This document shows positions 12,632 through 25,533 of a stretch of DNA of 64,000 nt, in pieces. A model generated the notes under the pieces. The model did no database searches. It saw only the letters and a program-made list of their open reading frames with translations, and was not told the DNA's origin. A program made the translations under genes and the position numbers. This stretch comes from Lunularia cruciata (lineage: Eukaryota > Streptophyta > Marchantiopsida > Lunulariales > Lunulariaceae), in contig OX419755.1 of assembly GCA_948567375.1 (NCBI GenBank), forward strand, positions 45,699,001-45,763,000. The letters are read 5' to 3'. Each line of letters opens with the position of its first letter. The first letter of the stretch is position 1.

Positions 12632-14600
12632 CCATAAACCACTTATCATTGAGTGGATCCCAAGCTCCTCAACCAAGTCAACTCTACTATCAACCACCTC
12701 TACTCTAGTAGTGGTCATCATATCATCCCCACTCTCACAAAGTGTGGAAGCCAATAAGAACACTAGAGTTGGGTCAACTTCCAATGTAACATCCCATTGG
12801 TTGAGAATAAAAGAAAGTGCATAATCAATTCAGTTGCCCTTAACATCATGCTAGACTTAATCTTTGTATTAGCAAGTAGTTGACTAGCATCTAGTCTATC
12901 ATGCATGCCATCACTACCTACTACACTTGCACTAGGATGTCTAGGAGCCATGGATATTATCATAGTGCCTTAAAGAGTATAAAAGACTACGGGAGTATGA
13001 CCTATCTACCAGCCTCTCCTCTTTGTGGATCCAACTCCACTAATGCTTCTCTAAGCTCTAGAGCATGTATTGCACTCCTAGTCATTGTGGTAGGTGCATC
13101 TACTTGTGTTGCTTTGCACATAAAGTCCAAGATGTCTCTATCACCAACATAAGAAGAAGAAGCTTCATCATCCAAATCTGATCTCCTTTGAACTATGGCC
13201 ATGTTAGCATCATCCAATTGCTCAATCTGAGTAGCCATGGTTGTATCAAAAGCAAGGGCAGGTGATGCACCCTTGCTAGGTGTGGATCCTTGGCCCCCAC
13301 CTCTACCACCTTGTCCTCCATGGCCTAAAGCTCATCTACCACCTGCCATACCAACCCTACCACTCTATAACTCTAGGTGAAGATCTAAGCATCGGTCATT
13401 AGTGTGACCAAACCTGTGGCAATGGTCGCATTGTCTCTATGCTAGCTATGATACACCAGAGCTATCATGTTTGCTGCCCTAAGTGCACTCTCCCTTGTGG
13501 TGAGGTTTACCACAAGCAACACCACCACTCATTGGCTATTGTTGACCTAAAAGTGAAGGTATTGGTCTAGCTACACTAGGCCTTCCATTCCCTCCATAGG
13601 ATTTGGGCTGTCCACTCTATCCTCAAAAGCCAATATGGCATGGTGCACTTTGTTGCACTCTAGAAGAAGTAACAATTGTGGATGAGATCTCCTTATCAAA
13701 TCCAAACGTCACCACTCTCTCCTCTACCATGTTGAGCTCAATGCAGTCAACTAAAACTAAGGACCACTACCAAAGTAGGTGAAGTAGCGTGTAACAATGT
13801 AACATCATGTACTTTATGTTGCAACCTCCTTGTCCAAGATCCCATACCAAAACTAGACTACTTGGGCCTTAGTAACTCCCTAAGTGAAATTGATTAGCTA
13901 TCTTATGCAAGTGTTTGCCTTGTGTAAGCTCTCTCCAACCTTCCGTTGGAACTCCTTCAAGCTCCTCAACTTGTTAGTCCGTACTCCTTGGTAGTTTTGC
14001 CTCAAGCATTGGAAGAACTCCACCATCAGGTTAAACCACAATATTGCACTACCTCTTGTTATGGTACTCCCACTTGTAGTAGCACTATCTCCAACTATGG
14101 CATCTCCACTAGATCCACCAACACTACTAGAGCTAGAACTTGTAGGTACTACCAATCTACCCCTAGCAATCAAGCTTGAAGTGATAAGGATGTAGTTTGA
14201 AGACCAATACTATCTCCATAACTTGATCTCCTCCAAGTGAGCTCTCTTGAACTCATGATAGTCATCCATTTATGGACCTTCTAAGTGTTGAAAAAATCCC
14301 TTCCATGCCATGAAAAGTGCAAACAAAGTCAAGTTTTGCATCTACTAGAGATCACACCAACTATCAAACTCTTGGATGAAATCATCCAAATCAATGTACC
14401 TATAGTAATGCTTGGGGCTTTTGGAGACCTCATAAATCTTGTCCATGTCTCACAAAAATAGTGCGGGCATACAAAGTTCACTTTGAATTGAATTAACTCT
14501 TGTATAAAACTCCAAATTAGAGTTTATCTCCTCCCTCATTGGGACTTGAGATACAAGCTAATATCAAGTGCCACTTTGGGTAAACCTACTATGTACTATA
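12632..14600 (-). pseudogene. M3 gag remnant
   Basis: It aligns with M1 gag throughout, including the segment before the zinc knuckles, the serine/glycine-rich linker near 14060-14170 and the coat-like segment with the LRSLKEFQRK string near 13900-13980. Multiple stops and indels break it. Gag proteins package element RNA; this copy cannot make one. Confidence 0.75.
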
Positions 14601-15910
14601 GTGATATCTACTCTAGAACCTCCAAGGACTCTGATCGTGACTATGTAACTCAAACCGCAACCATAACCACCACATGTACCTCACCAAGGATCACCACCAA
14701 GTGCCATCACCAACCAAAAACTATTCACTAATGTAGCTCTAACTATGACAACTACACTAGAAGAAAAGTGACCTATAACCTACCATCACAACATGCACTC
14801 TCATGGTCTACAAGTCATCACTTCCTGCCTCACTAGAGAGAAACACAAATAGTTTGACTAGTCATCACTCTAGCCTCACTATGGGGAGCACACAAGAGCA
14901 CCAATGCTCTAAATTTAGGGCACCTCACACAAACATGGTGCAAAAATAAGAAGTAGAGAATGGAGGGGATCCAATCACAAGAAGTTTAAACAGAACCCAC
15001 CATCTCATAAATCAACACCAGAATGACTCTATCACCATTTGGCATTTGACATAATATTTAACATTTGATATTTTTCTACATATTCTTAAGCTACCAAGAT
15101 CAACAAGGATGGGATCAAATTGCCTTCCTAGCCAAAGTACATGTGTATAGATATTAGTGGAACAAACATAGGACAACAAGGTAGACCAATTGGCTAGGGC
15201 ACCAATCTAGGAACCAACAATTTGGGGTTCAAACCTTATTGCGTACAATCTAGAAGGGTGTGTAGATTTTGCCAAATAGTGACTAAAAACTCATCTAAAA
15301 CTAGCTAGCATCATGTTAGGCTTGCTAGCACTCCTAGACATCTCTTAGCCACAACCCTATGCCCCAAAGCCTCTAAATGCCCAAATTAGGCCTTTCTGCT
15401 TGCCAATTTGAACCCTCTCCAAATCTGGCCAAGCTTCATCCAACTCTAGGCAACTTGAGCACTACCATTAGGGAAATTTGACAACCTCCAACTCTAGGCA
15501 ACTCCCACTAATTTGATGCACCTCCTCTATAATTGGTTGACCGCTAAATCGTCTGCTAGATCTCAACTCAAGCCAAATCAAGATGATAAGGATCTCCAAA
15601 TCCCTAATTCAAGTATATGGGTTCCCAATTCCACCTTCAATTTTGCACTTTGAGCTCAATTTGCACCAACTCGACCTTGATTTCATCTCTTGGGCTCAAA
15701 TTGACTCCATTCTTAAAATTTGGCCAACTCTTCTGCACATCGTATACCCCATTACTAAATCTACATCAAATTGCATAGAGCTTTTGCACACTATCACTCT
15801 CAAGGAATTTGAGCCACAATCAAAGTATTAACAATGAACCAAGGTTGGAGATACCACCAACATCCTCAGTTCCTACACCTGATTTGCCTTGACTCTCACT
15901 TCTTTGATGT

Positions 15911-16354
15911 AATCAATTTGTTCTTCTACTTGAATTACACTCAAATCAGGTATGTACTTGATCCTTCCATCAATAATTTGCTTACAATTGTGCACTAATT
16001 ACAATCAAGCCATACCCACTCTAGCTAAGAGACTCCAAGTGACACTCATTGGCCTCTGTCCACCATAGATAAGAACTCAAAGGCTCAACATTAAAGAAAT
16101 AAGCTCTCTAGAGTTGCGCTTCAAAGATATATCTCTTTGCTTGACCTAGATCTCTAATCCTAACGGCGCTATTGATGGCATATTTGACGGTGCAAATGGT
16201 GCAAGTGATGGTCCTACCATGTGATCAATAGCCCTAACATAAAATTGGACCACCAACTAGTGGTCCATGAGTAACTACCAAAATACCTATGACTACCAAC
16301 ACTACCATTCCAACGTATGAGCAACCTAGCTTTGACACTACAAATGTTGTGACA
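15911..16354 (-). repeat. M3 5' terminal repeat A1
   Basis: A 444-bp copy of the family-M A repeat. Read on the minus strand it starts TGTCACAACATTTG. Its inner end is followed directly by ACATCAAAGAAGTGA, as in M1 and M4. The 107-bp B repeat is absent from both sides. Confidence 0.8.
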
Positions 16355-19300
16355 AAATGGGAGCAAATTTATAAATTTGGGTGTCAAATAGGAGAAGAAG
16401 GTTATTAGAAGAAAGCATGACTTTATTACCTATTTGTAAGTTTAGATCACAACTATGTTGATTGATATATTGCTTTTTTTAAATTTTGAGCAACAATAAG
16501 ATGAGACTTAGCTGGTGTAAAGAAATAGATAGCTTGGACAAGAAAGTGGAAGTATGAAGGACTTGAGATGGAGGAGGAGCAAGAAGAGAATCTTGAACAA
16601 GTAAATCTTGCCTATAATTAAGGAAGAAAGGAGAAAAGTTAGTACTTGCATGCTTGGAGTTATTGCAAACAAACTTAGCAACTACAAGCCAAGTATCCCA
16701 ATTGGTATGGTGAACATTGATAAAGGTATGTATGATATCCTCTAAAGTACAATTTTCTCATTTTGTTTGTCCATCAATTTGAGGATGATAGGCTGTAAAA
16801 AATGCAAGATTGGTGCCAAGGAGTTTGAAAATTGATTGTCAAAATTAACCAATAAAGTAAGGATCACAATCAAAGATGAGAAGCCTTGGTATCATGTGGT
16901 ACTTGAAGATAGTGTCAAATTAGACCTTGGCCAATGTTTGAGCATCAATTATATCTATGGTAGGTGCCAAAAGAATCTTCTTGTTGAGCTTATCAAAAAA
17001 AATTATGATGATGGTATAGCCTTGGTCCATCTTTGGCAAGGATATGATGAAGTCTTAGTCTCACATGTTACCAATGGATATATGTAAAATTGATAGTGAT
17101 TGAAGGAGTCTACTTGACTTTTGGTTATTAGCTTTGTTGCATTATTATCTCTCACAAGATTGGATAAATTCTCAAACCTCTCATGTCATGTTGGGCCACC
17201 ACCATTAACATTGTAGGGTACTCAAGGTCTTGTCCACCCCACATGATAAGCAATTGGTAAGTCATGGGCCTCTTGAAGCCACACAAATCATTGATTATTC
17301 CCTGTTGAAACATACATCCAATTCTTGTAGAATAAAAGGCAGTCCTTGAAGGAGAAAGTGGTATAATCCTTGTCGTATGATGCAAGATGACTTTGTAACA
17401 ATTGGAAAAAGGGGTACTATTGTAAAGTAGTCTTGAACTTGATGTGGACCTTTGAGTCAATCAAACTATGGGAAATGTTACTATTGTAATTGTGGTTAGA
17501 GATTCAAGAATAGTCTTCAAATCAAGTTCTTGTGCTAAGACATTATGAATGACATAAAACTTTCTTGATTTGTATTCAAGCTTGGTGTCATACAATTGTA
17601 GTTGCTACTCCAATCTATGATGCAAACTCTTCATGCACTCCAAATGTAAGGTTTGCAACAAGGGTTTTGATCAATCTGCATCACTTATTTTCCCAAGCGA
17701 TAATGTTGCCACACTTTTTTTGCATATACCATTGTTAATTGCTCTTGATCTTGGGTAGAATTACTCTTTTTGTTGCATTTAGTCATCAAGTTACAAAGGC
17801 TATGGGATTCAATCTATCTAGGAATGCATGTTGCAACATAGCTCCAATGGCAAAGTTAAAAGCATCAAATCAACCACACAAGGTAGTTGAGGATCATATG
17901 GTTGGAGTATGGGTCATGAAGACACCATATCCTTACACTTCTTGAATGCCTCCTCTTGCTTGGTATTCCATTCCATTTGTTTTCTTCCCCAAGAGGTCAA
18001 TTAACAATACAACCACACAAGCAAACTAATAGATGAATCGTTGATAAAACTTGCTAATCCATTGCATCTCTAAACATTTGTGGCATCCTTAGGAGTAGGC
18101 CAGTCAATAATAGCCTTTATTTTCTCCTCTTTCATCTTGATCTCCTTTGTTGAACGTTATGGCCCAAGAAGGTAACTTACTTTTGCAAAAAGGTATACTT
18201 GGACTTCTTGTAATAGAATTTCTATTTTTGTAGTCTTCTCAAGACTTCTTAAATGTGGTTCTTGTGTTTTAACTCCATCTTACTTCAAATCCAAGAACAT
18301 TACCACATACTGATCCAATAGCACATCTAATACCCAATAGATTTGATCTATGAAGAGTGTTAGAACATTATTGAGACCCAAAAGGTAAAACTCTCTATTT
18401 GAATATCTTTACCTTGTACAAAAGGTAGTCTTCTGCACATCTTCTTTATCAATTGAAATATACCATTAGCCGCTTGGAAAATCTAACTTTGAGAAGTATT
18501 GAGCTCCACTCAATTGATCTAACAAGTCATCAATTCAAGGCAAAGGATATGCATTCTTCATAGTTTGCTTATTGAGACCATGATAGTCAATATGGAATCA
18601 AAGTCCTCCATTTTCCTTTAGGATAAATAGTATTGGTTCTCTCCAAAGAGATTTACTATATTGTATGAAATCCTTCTCTAACAACTAGGTCAATGTTGTT
18701 TGGAGCTCTTCTAAGTCCTTTGGTGTTAGCCAATAGATTGATCTACTCATTGGAGTACTACTTGGTAGTAGCTTAATCTTGAAGTGCATACCTCAATCAA
18801 TGGGTAACCCATTTGAAAGATCATTTGGAAACACATCTCTAATCTCTTGAACTATCTGATCAACCATTGCTTGTTGAGGCTTTTGATCTTCATTTGATTC
18901 TCTTTGTACAATTGGCTTGATTCATAGACCAAAAATGATAATATCTTCCTCCAAAGCTTTCTCTATAGCCGCTACATTGATAAACTTCCCATCTTGGAAT
19001 TGACTACTCTTAAGTATTTTTCTCAAAGGTCCCAAGAAACCTAATCAGTAATTCTTATCTTGGTGTTGTACTTGAGTTTATTATTGAATCCAATCAAATT
19101 AAATGTTATGATGTTCAAGCCAAAGAAGACCTAGGATGATATTGTAATGTCAAGGGGTAACTACAAATCTCATGCTCTCTAAATATTCCTTCCCAATCTT
19201 GAATGCAACAAAATGGGGGATAAAAAATATAGGACTCTTCTTACCATCTGTCATCATCAATTTGCTACTTGACATTGGCTTGATAGGGTTACCTAGTTCT

Positions 19301-20647
19301 TTGCTAATTGCAAGGATCTATAATTCTCAAAATTACTACAATCAACCAAAATCTTACAACCATGATTGCATATCATACCTTGCAAGTGGATCAAACTTGC
19401 ATAGATTGAGCCTTTAATCTCATTGGAACAAATCAGGCTCCTAATAAGTGGCTTGATATCTCTTATTGAGACTCTTTGTTTCTTTGATCATCACATTCAA
19501 AGAACACTATTTTGTTAATGGATTGAGGTTGTACATTCTTGCTTGGACATTCAACAATGTATTGTCCAATTTGGCAATAGTAAAAAAAAACAGTTTTGTC
19601 TAAGCATTCTTGATATATTGCTTAAGTAGTCTCTATTGGATTGCATCAATTTCCACTGATGTTGGCACTTCCACATATATCTAGTGCATTTGTAGTTTTT
19701 GCAAAGGTATAGGTCAAGATCATGTTGTAGTATTCAAGAAGTCAAAGTGATCAATCATCTACATAGCTTCTTTTGATAATTGGGTTTGCACATAGTTACT
19801 TTTAATTTGGTATGCAATTTGGTATGGTGTTACTTCTAATTTCAAGCCTCTTACAAACTCATTTAAGACTTTGCATTCATGTATATTTGAAATCAACATT
19901 ATGGTGTTTTGAAATTAAGAGATGTAGAATTATGGTCTCAATTCTACTAGTTGATCTCTTGTAGCTTGTAAATCATTCACAACTTGAAACCTCCCAATGA
20001 TTGCACTTTGAAGTCCTCCCATGTCAAAATTGGTTGCAACAAATTGTCATTGAATATGTTTCACCCAAAATTGCCACCATAGTTTAGCCATTCCCTCTAA
20101 TTGACTTGAAGCCAAGATGATTCATCTTTGATCATCTAGAAGGTTTGTGGCTTCAAAGTACCACTGACAATCAAATACACAATTCACCATTACACACTAT
20201 AAATCTTGCCTTCAAATTGCTTAGGTTTAAGAAACTACACTAGATCTTCTTCTTCTCAAAGTGTTGCTCTCTTTATTTTTTGTGGTTGTTGTTGTTGCAC
20301 ATCAAGATCTCACTTGTCTAACAATTGATAAGATGCTTAAAAATTGTTACTTCATAGTAATGATAACTTAAAGCATCAATGCCATGACTATTACTCTACT
20401 AAAATACCCTCTTATAACTACCTAAATCAACATGTAGATGCAACATGTCCACCGCTCTTTGTAAGTTACCATTGAAGGGATAAAGGGTTCCTCAAACCAA
20501 TTTATTGTGTAAAGAAAATTTTGACCAAAGTGCAAAATGATGATTTGGGTGAAATGATACTTTGGTAGGATAGATGAAGAAATCCCAATGATTTGGAGAA
20601 ATAGATTTGGTAGTCTATAGATTCCATCCATCCATTCTTGCTCTAAT
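16355..20647 (-). mobile_element. Element D: heavily decayed Ty3/gypsy retrotransposon
   Basis: Minus-strand pol remnants appear in gypsy order from high to low coordinates: gag-like sequence about 19900-20300, protease/linker about 19050-19200, reverse transcriptase with a DYHGLNKQTMKNAYPLP string about 18535-18600, RNase H about 17640-17950, and integrase about 16620-17250 with an AYHPQIDGQT motif near 16756-16795. Every domain is broken by stops and frameshifts. The integrase motif is close to that of chromovirus element E (44.6-49.9 kb), but no chromodomain was found. The 3' LTR could not be delimited. Confidence 0.7.
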
Positions 20648-21010
20648 ACACATATAAAAGATCAAGGAGAAAAATAAGAGAATGGAAATCACATTGGAAA
20701 CAATCAAGTGAGAAATTTTGAATGTCTAGCTTGAGCTTGGCTTTGGTATTTATAGACAACCTAGTTACAAGACTCCCAAGAAGCTTCCAAGGAAGGTTCC
20801 TTCTAGAAGCTGCACTACTTGGAGTGTGAGCTAAGCTAGCCATTCACTTGGCATGCAAGCTAAACTAGCCATTAGCTTGGTATACAACTTACTCTATCCT
20901 TGGAAAGTTATTAGAAGCTTCTCACCAAGAAGCTTCTTGGGTGCTTCTAGAATTTTCTCCACACAAGCTTCTAGATGCTTCTTAGATGCTTCAAAGAGCA
21001 ATCTATCAAG
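20648..21010 (-). repeat. Probable 5' LTR of element D (AAGCTTC-rich family)
   Basis: It shares the ATAAAAGATCAAGGAG end, a TATTTATAG TATA-like string and repeated AAGCTTCTTGG-type units with solo LTRs S1 and S2, in the opposite orientation. It lies directly upstream of element D's gag, as a 5' LTR would. The outer boundary near 21010 is uncertain because the similarity fades. Confidence 0.5.
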
Positions 21011-21780
21011 ACATAAAGGCTATTAAGGTTGACAGTCTAAGACCTCTAATAGTACTACTTCTCTTGCCTTATGATGTAATAAACATATGGGAGAGATGGT
21101 CTCATCAATAGGACAAGCCACAAACAAAGAATGTAGAGCTTGTGTTGCTCAACTACACCTTCCAACTTGACCCAATATACTACACCATTCTAATCAAGTG
21201 GAATCTGAATCATCTTGTGGTTGAACCTGCCCAAATAGACTTCTTCTGTAGGTAGCACAACAATCTCCCGCTCCAAGTCTAGTAGCCATCTCTCTCTACT
21301 TTGCATGCTACACTCTAGTATAACAAAGATACCTTCATGGAAATAAGCATAGATACCACAAGAATAAAGATAATAACATGTGATGTTCCTATCCAGATCT
21401 TCCCATACGTGCAAAACTACAACTCTCCTCACATAAATGTTAACTTTGGAAACAATACAAACTATACATTTTTTAATAATTTCCATTTTATCTTTCTAAA
21501 GTTTTCAAACTAAATTTCAATGGGACTAAGCAAGAAGACTAAGATATTAGAAGTGTAAATTCACAGGACATCACACTAGTTGTGAAATAATCAAAAACTG
21601 TAGAAAACGAACATACTTGTATCTTTTTATTGAATTTTCAATATCTTTCAATTTAGATACCCATAAAACCATACCTCTTTATTGAATTTTCCATCAATTT
21701 TGATTTAGATACCCATCAAACCAATTAAAATCAAAAAGCAAAAATATTTATCTAATCCGTCGAATCCTATAAACTAAGGT
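21011..21780. other. AT-rich stretch, no assigned feature
   Basis: One 98-codon minus-strand frame (21190-21486) stays open, but I recognise no family in it and it lacks compositional support. It may be a fragment of retroelement pol. Nothing else was seen. Confidence 0.3.
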
Positions 21781-21823
21781 ACATTCAAAGATTCGAAAAT
21801 TTCCTTCGCGTCAAGGTCTCCCC

Positions 21824-21861
21824 TCACCATCACCAAAAAGGATCCTTTTTGGTGATGGTGA
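21824..21861. repeat. Perfect 38-bp palindrome
   Basis: TCACCATCACCAAAAAG, then GATC, then its exact reverse complement, with no spacer. It would extrude as a cruciform or fold as a hairpin in RNA. It may be the head-to-head junction of an inverted duplication or a transposon end. Confidence 0.9.
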
Positions 21862-22002
21862 CGGGCGAACTTGACCCACTCCCACTTTTAAACACATTCC
21901 CCGCTTGTTCTGCTTGATTGATGGGGTCTTCCCATCCTTCGTGTTTTCTACGCGGTCGCCCTTTAGTCTATCTTGTTTAATCGGATGTCCGTTTAAGTAG
22001 AT

Positions 22003-22280
22003 TTTCTGACGTGTGTTTAGGGTCGAACGGATGGTTCGCAAGTCATCGTAAAAGGTACAGTCAAATCCACGGATTACAGTCCAAGTGAAAGTTTTCTCCT
22101 GCTATGCACCGTTGATAAAATATTGGCCCCGGTAGTTAAAGTCTTCTGACGTAGGTTTAGGGTCGGACTGAAGGTTGTCAAGTCAGGGTAAAAGGTACAG
22201 CCACATCCACAAATTACAGTCCAAGTCAACGTTTTGTCCTCTTATGCACCGTCGAAAACATATTGGCCTTGGGAATTGGT
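22003..22280. repeat. Two-unit tandem duplication, period about 140 bp
   Basis: The units begin at about 22003 and 22143. They share TTCTGACGT, GTTTAGGGTCG, GTAAAAGGTACAG, ATTACAGTCCAAGT and TATGCACCGT at the same spacing, with scattered substitutions. No coding role is apparent. Confidence 0.8.
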
Positions 22281-23170
22281 AACCTGATGTAATACCTACA
22301 TTCATTTCAGGATTCGGGTCTTGCCACTCGAGAAAAGTCAAAGTCAGACTTCAGTCTGTCTTCTTAGCTGTCAATACAAGCAATGTCGTCAGCTCTATCG
22401 TACCAACGGACAGTAGGTAGGTACTGTAGTTCTTCCGATATCGTGGAACTTCGTCAAAAAGCTGGAGGCATCTCTTCCCGTTGACCACGCCACTTACGCA
22501 AAAGACAATCCCCACTGCTGTTACAAATCATAGCGTTCGGCCACAAGTAGCACTGATTAAATAAAACCACTTCTTCGTTGGAAGCTGACTATTTCAACCA
22601 ATCCTAATCTGTCGAGGGCCCTCGTTGATGTTCTTCTCCTCCACATCTGTCAGTCGCAAACCTATGGGGAAAAGTGGACATACCGCAATATAACTCTTTC
22701 CGATTGTCTATATCAACTTGGTGAATGTAGGAGGAGAGAGCAGCTCTTACCGGTAGTATTCATTCGAGACAAGGTAGAGTCTATATAGAAAGTTCGTTCC
22801 GGTGAGGAAAGTCTAGACATCTAGTATATCGCGATGCAGAAGAACGTCTCACCGACAAATCCCGAAATCTGGAGCATCTTCATGACAATACGGGGAAGTT
22901 TCATTTCTTTCAGCTGTAGAACGTTATCTGCAGTTTTAGCCCCGGTCACAGAGCAGATTACCAAAGCAAGCGCAGGGGACCCTCGTCTGAGGAAAGATAG
23001 TAGGTCTGACTCCTCCTTATTTTGTCTCTTCCTTGTACGGCTTGACGGGGTCTTCTCATCTTTCATGTGTTATACGCGGTCGCCCTTTTCTATTATTTGC
23101 GATATCTATCAAATATATGTCATGTTGAAGACATCTTCAAACTTGCTTTATATATTATAGGTCGAAAGGA

Positions 23171-24400
23171 CAAAGCTGATGAAGAGGGAGTTGAATCCCA
23201 ATCCTTAGCTAGGATAATACCTCAAATTTATCAGGTTTAAAACATTGATAGAGTTGCTTAAAACTGCAAATTGTATAATGTAGTTGCTCTATGTAGAAAC
23301 TTAGTTTAAAGGGTGACTCAATAACCCAAGATAGACCAAAAAGTGCTATAATGATAAGTAAGAGGTTGTTCCTTGAGGATATGAGTCTAAAATGATTAGA
23401 ATGATTAGAATTGAAGAGAATTGTCAGTATATTGCAGTTGATTTATTATTACATATTTAACCTCTTGGACATGGACCGCTCCCTAAAGAAGGCAATGCCA
23501 CCTCCTATGGTGCACTATAGCAAATGGAAAGCTAAAAGAAATTTTTCACTGCAAATTAAGTTCATCTAATTCTTGAAGGTGATGGCTCACTCAATTTTGA
23601 AGGCCCCTTCACCCCAAAGACTTCAACTCCAAAGGTTGCATTCTACCCTTGCCCAAAGGCACATTTCAAGGAATCTTTTTATTGGCAAATGTCTTTGCTT
23701 TTGGATTCTGTGGTTCTTTCAATAATGCAGCTCATTCTTGATCCATCAAGGCATTGCTTTGCTCCTTCAGAATCCTCAGAAGTCAAACATTCTGATCAAG
23801 CACAAATGTCTCTTTCTACACTCCAGTACTTTTGTTCCTACTACAAAGTTCTTCACCCCTACTCAACAAAGATCTTCATCAATACTCAAGATGCAAGCAA
23901 ACAATGATGAAAAACTTAGAGCTCTTTTTGTTGAACTTTGATTAGAAAATGAATGAACTTCATTTACACCAAGCTTAAGCCTAAGTACTGATGGCTGCTT
24001 AACCCAAAGAGATCTTCTAATGGTGAAAGTATTTAAATATCTCTTGCCTACATTATACATTGTACATCTCGATTCTTGTCCAATCCCATCCTAATCAGAT
24101 GCAAGTTAATTAGTTGCCTTACACATATCAATAAAGGTATCAAGTCTTCCTCAAAGACAATTTGAAATTCTAATTCCTTTCGTCTTACAACTCCAAAAAG
24201 ATTACATAAGAAAGGACAATTCAACTACAAATATGTACAACAACAAAGGCCTTTGGACTACATCCTACTCAAAAGATCCTAAAACTACAAAGAACTTATT
24301 TCAATGAAGTATCTTTGGCCTTAAGCGCTACAATGAAGAACCACCTTTGCCTTTAAGGAGTTTAAACAAGGCATCAATCATCTCTTTGTAATAAGCTATT
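23171..24400. other. AT-rich stretch, no gene recognised
   Basis: Short frames near 23689-23941 have no recognisable motif. The sequence looks like worn repeat DNA adjoining the coiled-coil remnant that follows. Confidence 0.3.
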
Positions 24401-24920
24401 TGTAATGTTAATGTGTCGTATGTCTTGGTGAACTTTTTGTTTGGTGCTCCCAAAGTAAAATTGCCAATTGATATAGATGCTCATCTTTGTACTTCTTCTT
24501 CTCTAGCTTCTAGACTTGTAGCTTTAGCTCATGTAACTTTGTCTTGGTTATTTTACCTTGAGCTATCTACTCCAAAAATTCTGCAAATTGATCTCTAACT
24601 TCTTCTATTTGCTTGAGGATTATTACCTTCCATTCTTATGAGTTAGTTTTCAAGGTATCCACTTCTTGCTTCATTTCTTCCTCAATTTGGAGTCATTTGG
24701 TTAGTTGTTCTCTCATCCTTCTCCTTCTTCAGCTCAATATCCATCCCCTCACGTTGAAAATCCACTTTGCTCCTATATTTGGTGAACTGCACATTGAGGT
24801 TCAATAAACATACTTGGCCTTCTCTAGTTTCACTCAAATGCTCACCACTTCCTCATTGTTATTCTTCATCTACTCTTTGGCTTTGAATGCAAGTGTGGTA
24901 CCCACATATTTCATTTTTGA
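24401..24920 (-). pseudogene. Coiled-coil coding remnant, block 1
   Basis: Read on the minus strand the sequence is rich in GAG/GAA/AAG codons and encodes Glu/Lys-rich heptad-like segments broken by stops. It resembles the plus-strand block at 25534-27660 in composition and in short strings. No known protein was recognised. It probably belongs to a repeat family whose mobile-element type I cannot name. Confidence 0.35.
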
Positions 24921-25533
24921 CAATTTTTAAAGAAGAAGTGTATTGTTGAAGCCAAATTGCAGTCTAATGAAAGAACAAAAGAGGAGAATTGTGTGTTTAC
25001 AGTAGACCCAAAGAAGTCAACTTCATGTCAGAGTTAGAACGACTTGGGTTGGACTTACGAGATGGTAGATCCAAAGTAAGGTTACTTCACATTGGGATGC
25101 TCAACCCGATCCAAAGAACCTAGAACAAATTTTCCTTTGGCCTAGCAAATCAAGAAAGTAAAAGTAAAGAAACAACTACTTCATGATCAAGATGACATTG
25201 AGAGTGACACAAAATCGACACGTAGAATCTATGAGTGAAGATTGAAGATTGAAGATTGACTGACAATTGACCGTGCAGAAAAATACTATAAGATTAAGAC
25301 TTCATCAAGGAAGTTCTGAAACGTCACGGTGATATCCTATGCCTCTCAATAGTTTCCCTAAAGGATGTAGCTTAAGGGAAGGTTTGATCTTTCAAAGACC
25401 AAGGGTTAGAAAACACACAATGCCATCAAAGAGTAGCAAGTAGAGTTCTTTACTCTTGTTGAGTAGTCTAGCAATTTGGGGATTAGATGTAGTGGTAAGG
25501 ATCAAAGTCTTGAGCAGACTTTGAATCACCTTT

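Larger units (their letters stand above)
8940..16354 (-). mobile_element. M3: decayed family-M gypsy element, 3'-truncated
   Basis: A minus-strand relative of M1 (51021-60939), aligned by eye through the reverse transcriptase N-terminal half (about 8940-9660), methyltransferase domain (about 10130-11790, interrupted by a LINE fragment), gag (12632-14600), leader (14700-15910) and the 5' A repeat (15911-16354). Everything downstream of mid-reverse transcriptase, including integrase and the 3' repeats, is missing. Numerous stops and indels make it a pseudogene. Most differences from M1 look like C-to-T and G-to-A changes, so M3 is AT-rich and depleted of CG, as expected for a long-methylated transposon. 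Confidence 0.85.
21781..23170. other. Unassigned block of balanced base composition
   Basis: This block has a composition like the UPS region and stands out from the AT-rich repeats on both sides. It contains a 38-bp palindrome (21824-21861), a 140-bp tandem duplication (about 22003-22280) and a sequence repeated at about 21925-21975 and 23045-23095 (sharing GGTCTTC, then CGCGGTCGCCCTTT). Overlapping frames on both strands near 22821-23160 match no family I recognise. It could be single-copy host DNA, part of a gene whose exons I cannot identify, or a younger non-LTR transposon. Confidence 0.45.
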
